Positions 1 through 10,170 of a DNA stretch of 49,639 nt are shown piece by piece. Source of the DNA: Chara braunii (Eukaryota > Streptophyta > Charophyceae > Charales > Characeae); NCBI GenBank assembly GCA_003427395.1, contig BFEA01000644.1, forward strand, positions 368,760 through 418,398, read 5' to 3'. The notes beneath the pieces are model-generated. The model was not told the origin of the DNA. It saw only the letters and a list, made by a program, of their open reading frames with translations, and did no database searches. Made by a program: the position numbers and the translations under genes. Positions within the stretch are counted from its first letter, which is position 1. Each line of letters starts with the position of its first letter.

Positions 1-367
1 GATCTGTGTCTGACGACTCGACTGTCTCGGGGGATACGAACCCTCCCAAGGACCGGTACAGACCGGCGGGCTGCTCGGTGTGGCACAGTAGGCCGGAAAG
101 GCTGAGTTGTGGGCTGAAAGCACAGGCAGAACCAAGCTGATCACGTCGTCCTGTCTGCGACGTTAAAGAATTCTTGCGGAGTTAGGGGGATCTCCTTAAA
201 TGCCTCCAGATCAGCCACTGGTTCAGTAGTGACAGCCTTAGAGTAGGTCTAGGCTAGTGACCATAGCTGACAGGGTTCTACCCTGTGGTCCTTAGAAAGT
301 CAGTCACTCAGTGGTTTGGGTAGGTCTACGTGGTAAGGAGTGGGACATTGTCGTGCACCTGAACACC
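1..367 (+). other. Leader of element F (non-coding)
   Basis: This is an untranslated leader upstream of a gag-like frame; its LTR would lie left of the window. Positions 136-215 match leader blocks of elements A (4109-4191) and B (13877-13960). The block is closed by GCTGATC (136-142) and GATCAGC (209-215) and contains an inner stem GGAG (178-181)/CTCC (192-195). A further hairpin CAGGGT-TCT-ACCCTG lies at about 269-283. No coding frame is supported here. The role as a retroelement leader is inferred from position and from similarity to A and B. Confidence 0.55.
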
Positions 368-1435
368 ATGGATGACTACCGCATGTATGGTTTCCTCGTT
401 GGGTTCTTCCTTTGGGGGACCCTTTGGCGTTTCATGTTTCCGTTGGGATTCTGGAACACCTTTGCGTGTAGGGTAGAGACCAAGGGTGGCACGACCACAC
501 ACCCCTACACACCTGAAGAAGAGGCCAAGGCTGCCACCATCCTGAAAGAGAGGAGAGGGAAGAAGGAGGCCAAGAAGAAGGCTTTGTTGGAGGAGCAGGC
601 GGCGAAATTGAAGAAGATTGAGGAGGAGATGGCCAGAGAGAAGGAGAGGTTGAAAAAAGAAGAAGAAGCGAAGTTAAAAGAGGTGGAAGAGGAGGAGGAG
701 GAAGAGGAACAGCCGTTGGAAAGGAGGAGAGAGCAACGAGGGCAGTACAGCGAGAGTAAAAGCGATGAAATGGAGAAGAGGATTTCAGAATGGGTTGCCA
801 ACTTGTCTTTGGGCGAAGAGGAGGAGGTTGCCATGTATATTCCCAAGGATGAGCAGGAGGCCGCCATGAAAGAATGGGATGCAGAGGAAGATCCCCTGAA
901 GCGACAAGCGATGGAGGATGAGAAAAAGATGGAGTGGAGGCTCAGGATGATGAGGGAAAAGAAAAGAAGAGTAGAGGCGGCAAGTGAGGCGGCCAAAGAG
1001 TTAGAGCAAGTCAAGAACCTGAGAGAGCAGATGGCCGCCCAGGTGGATCTCCAACGAAAGGTGGAGATCATTGCCCAGAGTGTTGAGCGCTTAGCCCGGG
1101 TACAGGGATAACAATATGAGTTTAGCAGAAGTCAGGATATGGTCGTGCGCTCGATGCGGATGGGATTTCGGGATTTTGCCCGCGAACTGGTAGGGGCAGT
1201 AGGGGCCGAGGTGAACCATCGCCTCGAGAAGACAAAACGATTTTGCGTGGGCGCCATTGAAGGCGTCAAGCTGACAGCCCCCAAGGAGGAAGAGGCACGT
1301 CCTCGCAGGGAGCCAGTCAAAGTCAAGTTCCCCGATTCCGACAGTGGAAAGAGGGAAGAGAACTTTGACAATTGGGAGGCCAACGTTAAGACTTACGTGC
1401 ACTTGCAACAGGTCTCCCCGGATCAGCATGTGTAG
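368..1435 (+). pseudogene. Gag-like protein with N-terminal membrane segment and coiled coil, broken (element F)
   Basis: Gag would be the structural, particle-forming protein of a retrotransposon. I start at ATG 368 because of its context caccATGG; a GTG at 311 is in the same frame. Residues about 7-33 are hydrophobic and aromatic, like a membrane anchor, which is unusual for gag. About 130 Lys/Glu-rich residues follow, with an obvious coiled-coil pattern and a poly-Glu run. An in-frame TAA at 1109-1111 splits the frame. The same frame then continues to TAG 1433-1435 with a segment that reads on as gag (key words GFRDFA, VKFPDS, NFDNWEANV). The rest of gag, any zinc knuckle and pol are missing, so the element is truncated at about 1432. 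The family link to Chara gag-like ORFs is from memory only. Confidence 0.6.
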
Positions 1436-1470
1436 GTCCAGGCAAGTGGGCAAGTGGTGGAAGTCCACCG

Positions 1471-2277
1471 TGCAAAGTCAGCAGTCCCGGTCCAGTCAGT
1501 CCGGTCCAGTCGAGCAAGTACCGTCTGGGACTGTGTACACCGTGGGCTCAGGGTAACAGGGCAGACCAACGAGTCACAGAAGTATAAATCAAGAGGCCGC
1601 GCACATCCATTCATTCATTCCTGCGGAAGCCATGCGGAAGCGCTGCCTCAGCGTCTTGTGCGAGGTCTGCAGTATGCCCGAAGTCGAAGTGGGCCAGAAG
1701 AGCGTAGAATAGCGATAGTGTAGAGGCAGCCATCGCTGCCATAACCGTAGTCAGTGTGTGTGTGTGTTGTGTGAGTGTGCAGAGTGAGGCGTGTGGGATA
1801 TCCAGGGTGATCCAGTGTGTGTGAACAGTGGGTTGCTGGGCGCTGAGACGCCATAGCCAGTGGAAGTGAACTCTTACCTGGAAGCCATATCTCTGAGTAT
1901 TGAGTGGGCGCATGTCGCCAGTTTGCTGTGCTGCTGTTCACGTGCATGAAAAGCGTGAAAGAAACGAGTCTGATTGCACTGCGCCTCTGGTGCAGCTACT
2001 GGGCCTCATTCGGTTGGGCCTCCCAACTGTCGGTGTATGAGGCTGCGAAACTCGCCCAGGGCCTGTGCTTTCGGAAAGGCCTAGAAGGCCTGGGAATTTC
2101 CACTCTGCTAGGCCTGTGTTTTTCCTCCAACCAACTGGCGCGACGAAACTGCCTGGACCCCGAATATGAAATCGACAGTCAAGGGCCTCCCGTAATTTGT
2201 TAGGCCCGCCTTCACTTAGGGCGGGCGCATTTGCTGCAGGGGCCCCTCAGGCCTGCCGAGGACCCAGATCCTCGCAG
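1471..2277 (-). mobile_element. LTR-like sequence on the minus strand (element E), boundaries uncertain
   Basis: Read on the minus strand from 2277, this starts TGCGAGG, the same first seven bases as the LTRs of A (10657) and B (12149). About 50 bases in it has the CCCGCC-CTAAGTGAA-GGCGGG hairpin that both of those LTRs also carry at a similar offset, and further in a CAGTTGGTT word also present in A and B. On the + strand it runs TGCAAAG...CCTCGCA, so it has TG/CA ends, but I see no target-site duplication. It includes a short (TG)n run at 1754-1767. It could be a solo LTR or a truncated one. The left end at 1471 is a guess. Confidence 0.4.
1583..1589 (+). promoter_or_regulatory. TATA-like box TATAAAT
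   Basis: A TATAAAT in context agTATAAATcaag is followed about 30 bases on by a CATTCATTCATTC stretch, which would suit a Pol II start. It lies on the + strand, opposite to the orientation proposed for LTR E, so one of the two readings is wrong or the box is fortuitous. No convincing frame follows it. Confidence 0.25.
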
Positions 2278-2430
2278 GTATTAAATTGAATTTTTAATGC
2301 ATTTTTTAAGGAAAATCTCAAAAATTATGGGGGAATTAATTGAAATCGGATTTTGAAATTTCCAGACATACACATGTTCTGGGCATTGACCCCCAGCAAG
2401 CTAAGTGCCCGCCCTAAGTGAAGGCGGGCC
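2203..2430. repeat. 24-bp inverted repeat flanking AT-rich DNA
   Basis: Positions 2203-2226 and 2407-2430 are exact reverse complements over 24 bases, separated by 180 bases. Each arm is itself a 7-bp hairpin with loop CTAAGTGAA. I read this as head-to-head LTR starts: minus-strand E on the left and the 5' LTR of A on the right, with AT-rich DNA (about 2280-2362) between. A small terminal-inverted-repeat element is the alternative. Nothing in the enclosed sequence codes. Confidence 0.6.
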
Positions 2431-3434
2431 TGAATATTCATCAGAGGGCCAGAGGCCAAAATTCGACACTTTCATATGTGGGTATTCAGGCTGTTGCAGC
2501 CCAACAGTTGGTTGAGTGGACGTGTGAGCGTCACTAAGCTGCGTCGTACAGTTGGCCCAGGCCTTGGCAGTTGCGCCTGGGCACGTACACACAATGCAGG
2601 GCCGAGACATCACGAAGTGGCTACAGGCCTTCGCAAAAGCAGCTCTGTTGACGTACACAACCCGGGTCCTGTGCAAATGCAGTAAACGGCCCAAGTCTGA
2701 AGACCCAGGCCGTGCCCAACTGTAAAGGGCCCAGGTCCTCAACTGTAGCACTGGGCCTGGGCGCAGGTACTGGGGCCCAACCGGAGGCTGCCGGAAGCTT
2801 CCAGCCAGGCCACACGCAGCCAAGCAGAGGTTGCCACTTCATATAGGAAGGAGGGCAGCCAGGGTCCAGAATTCTGGCCCACGCACGCAATGCGGACACG
2901 CTGCTGTGTTGCTGCGTTAGAGGCTGCGTGCTGCATTGAGGCCAGAGCGCGTGTGGGCGCGTGTGTGGTGAAGTGGGGCGCTGCAGGGCAGCGGAGCGCC
3001 AGGGGTTAATGGGAGGCCCAAAATTCGGGGTTTTTCACCGCATCACTACAAACAAGGAGGCAAGTGTGGGTGGACAGGGTCTGATGAGGGAATCGAGATA
3101 CGTACCTGGTACATGGAAGGGGTCGGCTATGGTGTTGACGTCATGTACATTGGTCTTCGAGAGTCAAAGTGAGCCTGTTGCGAGAATGCTGATGTAGGTA
3201 GGATAGTCAGGTAGTGTAGGCTGGGCGCTGGGTGCCAGACAAAGAGGAGCGACTTTGGATACTCTGTTGGTGTGCCCTGAGGGCTTGAACATTGGCTCAT
3301 TACTTCATTGTATTGCTCTTATTTGGATGGGATCTCGGTGCATTTGTGCTCTCTGCTTGTACACAACTACCTGGACATCTGTGTGATTTCACAACTTGGT
3401 TTTCTGTATATTGTTCCCACACATATTCCTTGCA
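2363..3434 (+). mobile_element. 5' LTR of element A (first ~30 bp missing)
   Basis: This aligns throughout with 10687-11755, differing mainly by substitutions and small indels. The 3' copy has 30 more bases at its start (10657-10686, beginning TGCGAGG), so this copy is 5'-truncated or was replaced there by AT-rich DNA. It ends CCTTGCA and is followed by a primer-binding site. It carries the GCCCGCC/GGCGGGC hairpin near its start and a TATA-like box at 2842. AATTT stands on both sides of the element (before CCAGACAT and after TTGCA), but in AT-rich DNA this is weak evidence for a duplication. Confidence 0.85.
2841..2847 (+). promoter_or_regulatory. TATA-like box in the 5' LTR of A
   Basis: The sequence CACTTCATATAGGAAGG corresponds to CACTTCGATATAGGGAAGG in both LTRs of B (12531 and 44861), so the position is conserved between families. 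In A's 3' LTR it has become CACATAGG (near 11157). The Pol II promoter role is inferred from the usual place of LTR promoters. Confidence 0.4.
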
Positions 3435-3437
3435 ATT

Positions 3438-3450
3438 TGGTATCGGAGCT
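3438..3450 (+). other. Primer-binding site of element A (initiator tRNA-Met type)
   Basis: TGGTATCGGAGCT starts three bases after the LTR end. Plant Ty3 and Ty1 elements usually prime on initiator tRNA-Met with TGGTATCAGAGC. Here A is replaced by G at one place, and the same variant occurs in B (13074) and C (43404). The shared change suggests that this host's tRNA differs at that base; this is an inference. Confidence 0.85.
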
Positions 3451-4108
3451 GGTTCGTGATCGCCGCTTACCTAGCGTTGACGACATTGTTACTTGGTGCG
3501 CTGACGATGCTTCTGTGCAGTAAGGATACTTTGGCGCTGGCTTGTTAGAGCGGGGCCCAGGTAGATGGGTCAGCCGCTGGAAGGCTGTGGCGACAGCGGA
3601 TGTATGTATGATGATAAGAGCATGCTGATGTGGCATTTTGGCTGAGGTGGCACTGCACTGCGTCGTGGGTGGTACCGAGTCTATGACCAGTCATCAAAAT
3701 GCACGTCGGCTCAATTGGTGAGAAATTTGTGGTTGGGGGCAGCTATCTCCAGGTACGTTATTCCCATTCCTTATCTACCCTCTCAATCTCTTCTTACCGC
3801 GAGGAAGTGAGTCCAACCTTGAGTGTCCTCTCTTTTGTGCGAGGAGTCGTGAGCGCTCTACCTTGAGAGACGACATTCTTCCCGGTGGCGCATCTGGAAG
3901 GAGAGGGCGGTGCCTCTGAAGGGCCTTGGTCGAAGCACAGGTCATGGTCACCATGCCAACCCATGGGAGTAGTACACGCAGGCCATGCTGTTTTGTCCAT
4001 TAAGGCTCTTGTTGCGCTAATAGAAGAGGTGTGCGGACTACCCAGTCCTATGCAAACGCTTTCCAGACCAACTATAAACATTTTTGGCGGGTGTCTGATC
4101 TGTCCACT

Positions 4109-4191
4109 GGCTGTGATCATCGTCCTGATTGCAACGTAAAATAATTCTTGAGGACCGTGGGGGCTGTCCTTAAACCGCCTCTTGATCAGCC
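4109..4191 (+). promoter_or_regulatory. Conserved structured leader block (element A copy)
   Basis: The block is bounded by GGCTG-t-GATCA at 4109-4119 and GATCAGCC at 4184-4191, which pair with one bulge. Inside is GGAC (4152-4155)/GTCC (4166-4169) around a G-rich loop. The F copy has GGAG/CTCC in the same place, so the pair switches sides together. The central AATTCTTG.GGA strand is the best conserved. An RNA role is inferred from these paired changes. Confidence 0.5.
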
Positions 4192-4463
4192 AGATCAGTC
4201 AGACGTAAGGCTCGTTGCACACGAGGGTAAAGAACAGGCAAGCTGGTCATAAGCATACACCTTGGGCACAGGGGTGGGCCGCTAATGCACACCTTAGACG
4301 TTGGGCATAAGCATACACCTAAGGCTCGTTGCACACGAGGGTAAAGACCTTGGGCACAGGGGTGGGCTTGATGATGCCTACAGTGTTGGATACAGGGAGG
4401 GTGATTCTAATTGAGACTCAACAGTCTGACACGACAATACCCATTGTGCATATATCTGCTACA

Positions 4464-5140
4464 TAGTTTATTTTTATGTTTGATTAGTTGGTTGACAGAC
4501 TGCTAACACCTCACAAACAGCCTAGTTTATTTTTATGTTTGATTAGTTGGTTGACAAACTGCTAACACCTCACAAACAGCCTAGACTAGAACTGTAGTGT
4601 TCTACCATAGCCAGTTCTCTTCGAAGCTGCTGTAAGAGAACTAATCAAAGTAAACTTCGATTATGTGTACAGTCTGTGTGAATGCTGTTGGTACCGCTTG
4701 ACTGGTACTCTAGGTAGCTCGCCGGATATTTTTTATTTTATTTTATTTTTAGAACCGGTCAGACGCATGCTACGGTAGGTTCCAGACTGGACACTAGTGC
4801 AGATAGCGTCTGCCTAGACAGACTGCTAACACCTCACAAACAACCTAGTTTATTTTTATGTTTGATTAGTTGGTTGACAGACTGCTAACACCTCACAAAC
4901 AGCCTAGACTAGAACTATAGTGTTCTACCATAACCAGTTCTCTTCGAAGCTGCCATAAGAGAACTAATCAAAGTAAACTTAGATTTTGTGTACAGTCCGT
5001 GTGAATGCTGTTGATACCGCTTGACCGGTAGTCTAGGTAACTCGCCGGATATTGTTTTTTTATTTTTTTTAGAACCGGTCAGACGCATGCTGCGGTAGGT
5101 TCCAGAGTGGACACTAGTGCAGATAGCGTCTGCCTAGCTG
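4464..5140 (+). repeat. Tandem duplications in the leader of A (59 bp and 323 bp)
   Basis: A 59-bp unit starting TAGTTTATTTTTATG at 4464 repeats at 4523. A larger 323-bp unit beginning near 4521 repeats from 4844 to about 5140 with small differences. The units include the words GATTAGTTGGTTGACA and AACCGGTCAGACGCATGC. B has one diverged copy (near 14205-14470), so the duplication is specific to A. Confidence 0.85.
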
Positions 5141-5218
5141 ATAAGTGGATCAGAGGGTGGTGAAGGTTCAGCTGATGACCGAAGGCAGACTAGGCGTGAC
5201 ACGCTTAGAGTACCTATA

Positions 5219-6895
5219 GTGTTCCAGGTCCTGTTACTGGGAGACGAGAGAAGGCTTAGGGCCGAAGCAAGGGTCCGTAATCTTGAGATTGTGAGGGAAG
5301 CTGCAACAGCTGTAGAGAGAATCTTGGCAGCAGCAACAGTTAGCGCAGGAGCAATGGCTACATCTGCGACATCAACTACAGCAACTTCGTTCGGTTTCAC
5401 TTTGGGAATTGCAGACACCACAGGACAGTCCGTTTTCAGTACAACAGGGTCCAGGGCCAGTCAGATGGCGGGCTTGCAGTCCAGCTCGCCGCCTCTATGC
5501 ACCAGGGAGCAAATGGAGCTCCAGCAAGTAGAGAGGATCCGTTTAAGGCTAGAGGAGGAACTTGAGAAAGTTGTCGACAGGGAGAATGAGATTAGAAATA
5601 GAAGTACTAGACTTGAGAGTAGAGAGGCAAACAAAGCTGCATTAGCGGGGTTAGACTCGGCCCTGAACGACACTGCAAGGATACTTAAGGCGAACATCAT
5701 GTCCATGCACGCGTACATGGACAGCAAACTGGACGTTGTCCAAGACACCTTGGACCAGATCCTGAACACCATGCACAGGCCAGGAGTCAGGCCAGCTGCT
5801 TTGCCATCGCTGCCATTCTCAGCGATGACAGGCCCGTATCCGCCTCAGTCCGTTACCACCCCAAGCGGTATATAAGCAGCAGCAGCACAGACTGTTGCTT
5901 CTTCATCTTCTGGTCCAGCGGCTGGAGCTACACCACAGTCGCCACCTGTCCCGCCAACAGGATAGCAACAGCCTTGGTACCCCAAGACCCCACTGAAACC
6001 ACCCCCAACCTTCTTAGGAGATAAGAAGGATGAGGCTCTCGACACTTGGTTGAGAACGGTGCCAGTGTGGGTGAGGGCGAAGAGGACGTTGGTGGAGGAG
6101 GAAGTGATAAATGCTGCTTCCTATTTAGAGGGATCAGCAACTTGCTGGCTAAATGGATCAGTAGCCTCAAAAAGGGATTCTGCAGGAACATGGGTGACTG
6201 GGCTAAGACCCATACCCTTGAGAGCTCAATGGATCTGGTGGAAGCGCGATGGCACAACCCCCAGCATGCACAAATTGCCATTGATGGATTGCTGAAGCTT
6301 GATACTAGAAAGTACAAGTCTGTCCGCAGGCTCACCTCAGTTGTAGAGCGATTGATTGTCGTCCCCAAGGTTGAGTACAATCCACAGGTCTTGTTGACCA
6401 TGTTCTTAAGATGTCTTCCCACAAACATCAAAAACCTGTTACCCAGCGAGGCTTGGCTAGAGTACCACACCTTTGAGACATTTAGCAAGAAGGCCTTAGA
6501 TTTGGAGGCTACGCTAGGAGGTGCTTAGGCCCCCTCTACGGATGGAAGAAAGAAGAAGATTCCACAAGAGTGGAAAAAGAAGGGTAGTCGATTGATGATG
6601 GTTGATTCCGATGGGTATCAAACTGAGATCGATGATGTGACTGATCTTGTGGACGGTTCAGAGATAGACGGCGAGGATGATGCTGAGGGTAGCAACCTCG
6701 TTGCAATAGTGAAGGGTAAGGCAGTTGGCCGCGGTTAGGGCGGACAACAAAGGAGTCAGGGGCAAACCCCGCACCCGCACAAGATGGAGGCATTGGTTCG
6801 AGCAGGTTTGGATCAAGATGTGTGGCGGGATCGTTACTAGTGGGGTGCTTGCATTAACTGTGGCGAGTATGGCCATCGACAATTCAAGTGCAAGA
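5219..6895 (+). pseudogene. Gag polyprotein of element A, disrupted
   Basis: The N-terminal part (5219-5875; first in-frame ATG at 5354) is Ala/Ser-rich and then has a Glu/Arg-rich coiled coil, as expected for gag assembly. In the same frame TAA 5873, a TAG near 5960 and later stops interrupt it. A retrotransposon gag core follows (LDTWLR, ASYLEGSA, RWHNPQ-like words, FSKKALDLEA), shifting frame near 6190. A CCHC zinc knuckle, C-x2-C-x4-H-x4-C at 6850-6891, would bind the RNA genome. TAG codons at 6526-6528, 6736 and 6838 interrupt the last part. The core is clearly homologous to B's (15410-15961). Confidence 0.8.
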
Positions 6896-7155
6896 ACGCT
6901 AAGGTCCCGCAGAAGATACCACCAAAGGGCGGGATACGTTCTTCCCAGAGTGGGGCCTCGTCGAGTTTCGGCTAGAGAAACACCTAGGGCCAGTAGAAGT
7001 TATAGCTGCTTCTACTCTCGTTAAAGCGGGTGATGTACACTGCCCGTTTCAAGAGTTGGCCAAAGCTATTGACTCCTTCGTCACCCCGCAGACGCATCTT
7101 GACCCAATGATTCTCTGCTCTTTGGATGTGTCTTAGGTCTTAGAGGACCTACAAA

Positions 7156-8130
7156 GTGAGTGGTCGGGTGGCACTAAGTAGAGGTCCGAGAGGGGAGCAT
7201 TTCGTTGTGGAAGTTGGTGTAGGGGACCGCAAATGTGGGGCCTTTGTAGACATCGGCTCCCCACGAAACTTTATAAGTCGCGACTGCGTTGAGAAACTGC
7301 GCCGAAAGGACTGGGTGCAGCGCCTGAGTAGACCGGTAGCATCTACTCTGGCCAACAAAGAGCGCATGATGGTAGAGGACTACGTAAAAGACGTGGTCTG
7401 CACTTTCTCCTATCCAGGAGGGGAAGTGATTCATAAGATATCGTTCCTAGTTAGTGACGACCAGCCTTTCGACATGTTGTTAGGCATATACTACCTTGAG
7501 GTTGCCAAGCCCCAGTTTGACTGGGACAAAAAAGTGTTGAGGCACGAGTTGCCTAATGGGAGGCCTGTTAGACTGGTTAAGTATAAGGCTAGTAGGTTGA
7601 TTGACTCCTATGGGTGTTTATGCGCATCGGCCTTTTACAACTATTATAAACAGAACCAAGAGGAGGGTATATACTTAGTCTTTGTCTCGGCAAAAGGGGA
7701 GGCCGTTAAATCAACCCCAGAGATAGAGAGTGTCGTCGCTAGGTACCCTGATCTGTTTGAGGAGCCCACAGGTGTCGTAGACAGGGAGGTTGTCCATGCC
7801 ATAGAGTTCATCCCTAGAAGCACGATACCCAAAGGGAGAATCTATAGGATGGTTCCGACCGAGTTGGACGAGGTCCGTCTGCAACTGAAAGAGCTCACAG
7901 AAAAGGATTGGATACGACCTAGCATCTCCCCCTTCAGCTCACCACTCCTATTTGTACCGAAGAAGGGGGGATCACTAAGGATGTGCATTGATTATAGGGG
8001 CCTCAACGCCATCACTGTTAAAAATGTCGAGCCCCTACCGCACATCGACGACCTTTTGGATAGGGTGCAGGGATGTAAAGTACTTTACAAAGATAGACTT
8101 GAAATCCGGCTACCATCAGATTGCCATTAG
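7156..8130 (+). pseudogene. Aspartic protease and start of reverse transcriptase, element A
   Basis: The frame opens with a retropepsin-like domain. The active-site loop reads D-I-G-S (Asp at 7249-7251) where D-S/T-G-A/S is expected, so the second residue is altered. The flap region and MLLGIYYLEVAKPQFDW-type end are present. A linker with PDLFEEP leads into the RT fingers (GRIYRM, WIRPS.SPFSSPLLFVPKK, MCIDYRGLNAITVKN, PLPHIDDLLD). The frame is lost near 8070 by a one-base insertion and continues in the 7988-8809 frame. This is the best preserved protease copy in the window. The start is a GTG at 7156; the natural polyprotein would begin upstream. Confidence 0.85.
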
Positions 8131-8809
8131 ATCGGAAGATCAGCACAAAACCGCATTTCAGACCAGGTACGGTCTGTACGAGTTTGTGGTGATCCCCTTC
8201 GGCCTTTGCAATGTGCCGGGTACATTCCAACAGGCCATGAATAGGATATTCCACGACTACTTGGATAAGTTTATCGTCGTGTACCTCGACGACATTCTTA
8301 TCTTCAGTAGAACTGTCGAGGAGCATGCCCAACATGTAGACGAGTTCTTTCTCTCCTTCGACAAGATCAATTTAGAGAAATGCGAATTTGGTCGCACTAA
8401 AATCGTGTACTTTGGTCATGAAGTATCTGCGGAGGGTATTAGGCCGGAAGATGCAAAGGTGGCTAGTATCAGGGACTGGCCACGACCCCAGTCTGTAACT
8501 GAGGTCAGATCTTTCTTGGGGATGTGTGGTTATTACCGCAATTTTGTACAAAACTACAGTACGATCGCATCCCCCTTGACTGATCTAACGAGCCTTGACA
8601 CTCCATGGGAATGGACAAATGCATGTAAGGCTGCTTTCAAGAGATTGAAGCATGCCCTCACACATCATGAGGTTCTCATGGTCCCCGATCCTCAAAGGCC
8701 ATTCGTAGTGACCACTTACGCAAGCCAGTACGGCATAGGTGCAATCTTGGCTCAACAGGAAGGGAAAAAGTTGAGGTTGATCGAGTACATGAGCAAGAAA
8801 GCCATCTAA
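7988..8809 (+). pseudogene. Reverse transcriptase palm and thumb, element A
   Basis: This continues RT in a new frame: KIDLKSGYHQI, FQTRYGLYEFVVIPFGLCNVPGTFQ, then the catalytic Y-L-D-D at 8282-8293 and FGHEVSAEGIRP, SFLGMCGYYRNF. About ten residues are missing after HVDEFF compared with B (24060-24100). RNase H begins at the end; its first catalytic Asp (T-D-A-S in B at 24448-24450) is Tyr here (TAC 8717-8719). The frame stops at 8807-8809 after a small frameshift. Confidence 0.88.
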
Positions 8810-9298
8810 GAAATTGGCGAAGTCCACCTATGAAAGAGAACTCTACGCCCTCTACAAGGCACTTGTCCACGAGAGGCATTATCTGTTGGGATGGTTCTTC
8901 TATTTGAGAACTGACCATCAGACACTCAAAGTGGATCAAGACACAACTTGTTCTCTCTGACACACTCAAACGTTGGATTGAAGTCCTAGACCAGTATGAC
9001 TTCAAGCTAGACGACGTGAAAGGAGAGTATAACAAGGTTGCGGGATGCTTTATCCTGTAGGGCAGACTACCTGGGTGCGCTAATTACTGAGTTTGGCCTA
9101 TCTGACAATGTCACTCGATCCTTGGTGGAAGCCTACAAGGAAGACCCTGTCATGATGGACATCATTCGCAAACTTGAGGCCCAGGACAAGGCCACATCAG
9201 ATGAGCTTGTGATGGTGGATGGGTTGCTCTTTCTTGAAAAGGCGGGATTCAAAAGATTAGTTGTCCCATCTAGAGAAATTTTGCGAGTTTATTTTTAG
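8810..9298 (+). pseudogene. RNase H remainder and linker, element A
   Basis: The sequence is homologous to B 24530-25030 but spread over several frames. AKSTYERELYALYKAL, then RTDHQTLK, then RWIEVLDQYDF are readable with shifts between them. From 9038 one frame runs LSCRADYLGALITEFGL to TAG 9296-9298. That TAG is a frame artefact of a lost base near 9285: in the next frame the text continues SLFLGECHD as in B. RNase H would degrade the RNA strand during reverse transcription, but it cannot be made from this copy. Confidence 0.75.
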
Positions 9299-10170
9299 GT
9301 GAGTGTCATGACGCAACGGGACATTTCGGCTACAAGAATACTTCTGCTAACTTAGTACAACGATTAAGGTGGCCTAACATGCTGGACGATGCAAAGAAAT
9401 TTGTGCAGACTTGTCAAGTCTGTCAGCGGGACAAGCCGCGGACTCAAGCCCCGCTTGGGTTATTGAAACCCCTACCCATTCCTGTTGGTCCATGACCGAG
9501 TGTTTCCATGGATTTCATGGATACCCTCGTGACCACCAAGAATGGCAAAAGGCATATCTTTGTCATAGTGGATAGGTTCACTAAGTACGCCAGACTAATC
9601 GCCATGCCGGAGACTGCCAGGACTGAGCACGTCATCAAGTTGTTCATGGACAACTAGGTGCGTGACTTTGGACTGCAAAAGACCATTGTTAGTGATAGAG
9701 ATGTCCGGTTTACTAGTGAGATGTGGAAGAAGGCCGCTGAACAGATGGGCAACCAGCTTTAAACGACTTCTGGGAATCATCCAGAAGCAAATGGGCAGGC
9801 TGAACAAATGAACCGTGTGGTGCATTATATGCTGAGGCACTACATCAAGCCCAGCCAGGATGACTGGGATGAGAAACTACCTCTCATCGCCAGTTTGTAC
9901 AACAATGTTGTACACAGCACCACCGACGTCAGTCCTAATCAGTTGCATCTGGGATGGAAGCCTAGATCTGCCCTGGACTTCCTTCTGCCTGAAAACCGAA
10001 CTGCTGCGACTCCTAGAACCGTTGAATTTGGTGTCCAATATGAGAAATTGTTGCAGTTGACTGTCGAACACATCAAGAAATCTCAGGAAGCCATGATTGC
10101 TTCTGAGAACAAGCATCGCCGACAGTCCACATTTTAGGTATGGGAACGTGTCTGGGTAAAGGCTAGTGAG
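9299..10170 (+). pseudogene. Integrase (zinc-binding and catalytic core), element A
   Basis: An HHCC domain (CHDATGHFG ... CQVCQRD) is followed by the DDE core: first Asp in SMDFMD at 9511-9513, second in VSDRD at 9694-9696, and Glu in QAEQ at 9802-9804, so the triad is complete. Stops interrupt it: TGA near 9494, TAG 9655-9657 (TGG in B at 25387), TAA 9760-9762 (CAG in B at 25492) and TAG 10135-10137 (CAG in B at 25867). The family joins the cDNA to host DNA. The stops look like C-to-T decay on either strand. Confidence 0.87.

Larger units (their letters stand above)
3451..5218 (+). other. Long untranslated leader of element A
   Basis: About 1.8 kb separate the primer site from gag and hold no supported frame. 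Stretches match B's leader (13087-14759): a region with a splice-donor-like CAG/GTACGT at about 3750 (B: GAG/GTACGT near 13410), a CTATAAA box near 4071 (B: near 13845) about 30 bases before the conserved structured block, and a hairpin CTCGT-TGCAC-ACGAG that occurs twice in A (near 4212 and 4326) and once in B with a G-U pair (near 13977). Direct duplications fill 4464-5140. It probably serves packaging or translation control, by analogy with retroelement leaders. Confidence 0.55.

Noticed and set aside
505-1071. 188-codon Ser/Leu-rich frame on the minus strand
   Set aside because: It is the antisense shadow of the Lys/Glu coiled coil of the F gag.
1139-1435. Separate small gene after the first F frame
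   Set aside because: Same frame as the upstream gag, split only by TAA 1109-1111.
1904-2203. 99-codon + strand frame
   Set aside because: It starts at GTG, no family recognised, and it lies in LTR-like DNA.
5160-5195. Hammerhead-like CTGATGA...CGAA in the leader of A
   Set aside because: The core words are adjacent with no stem II between them and no matching third stem.
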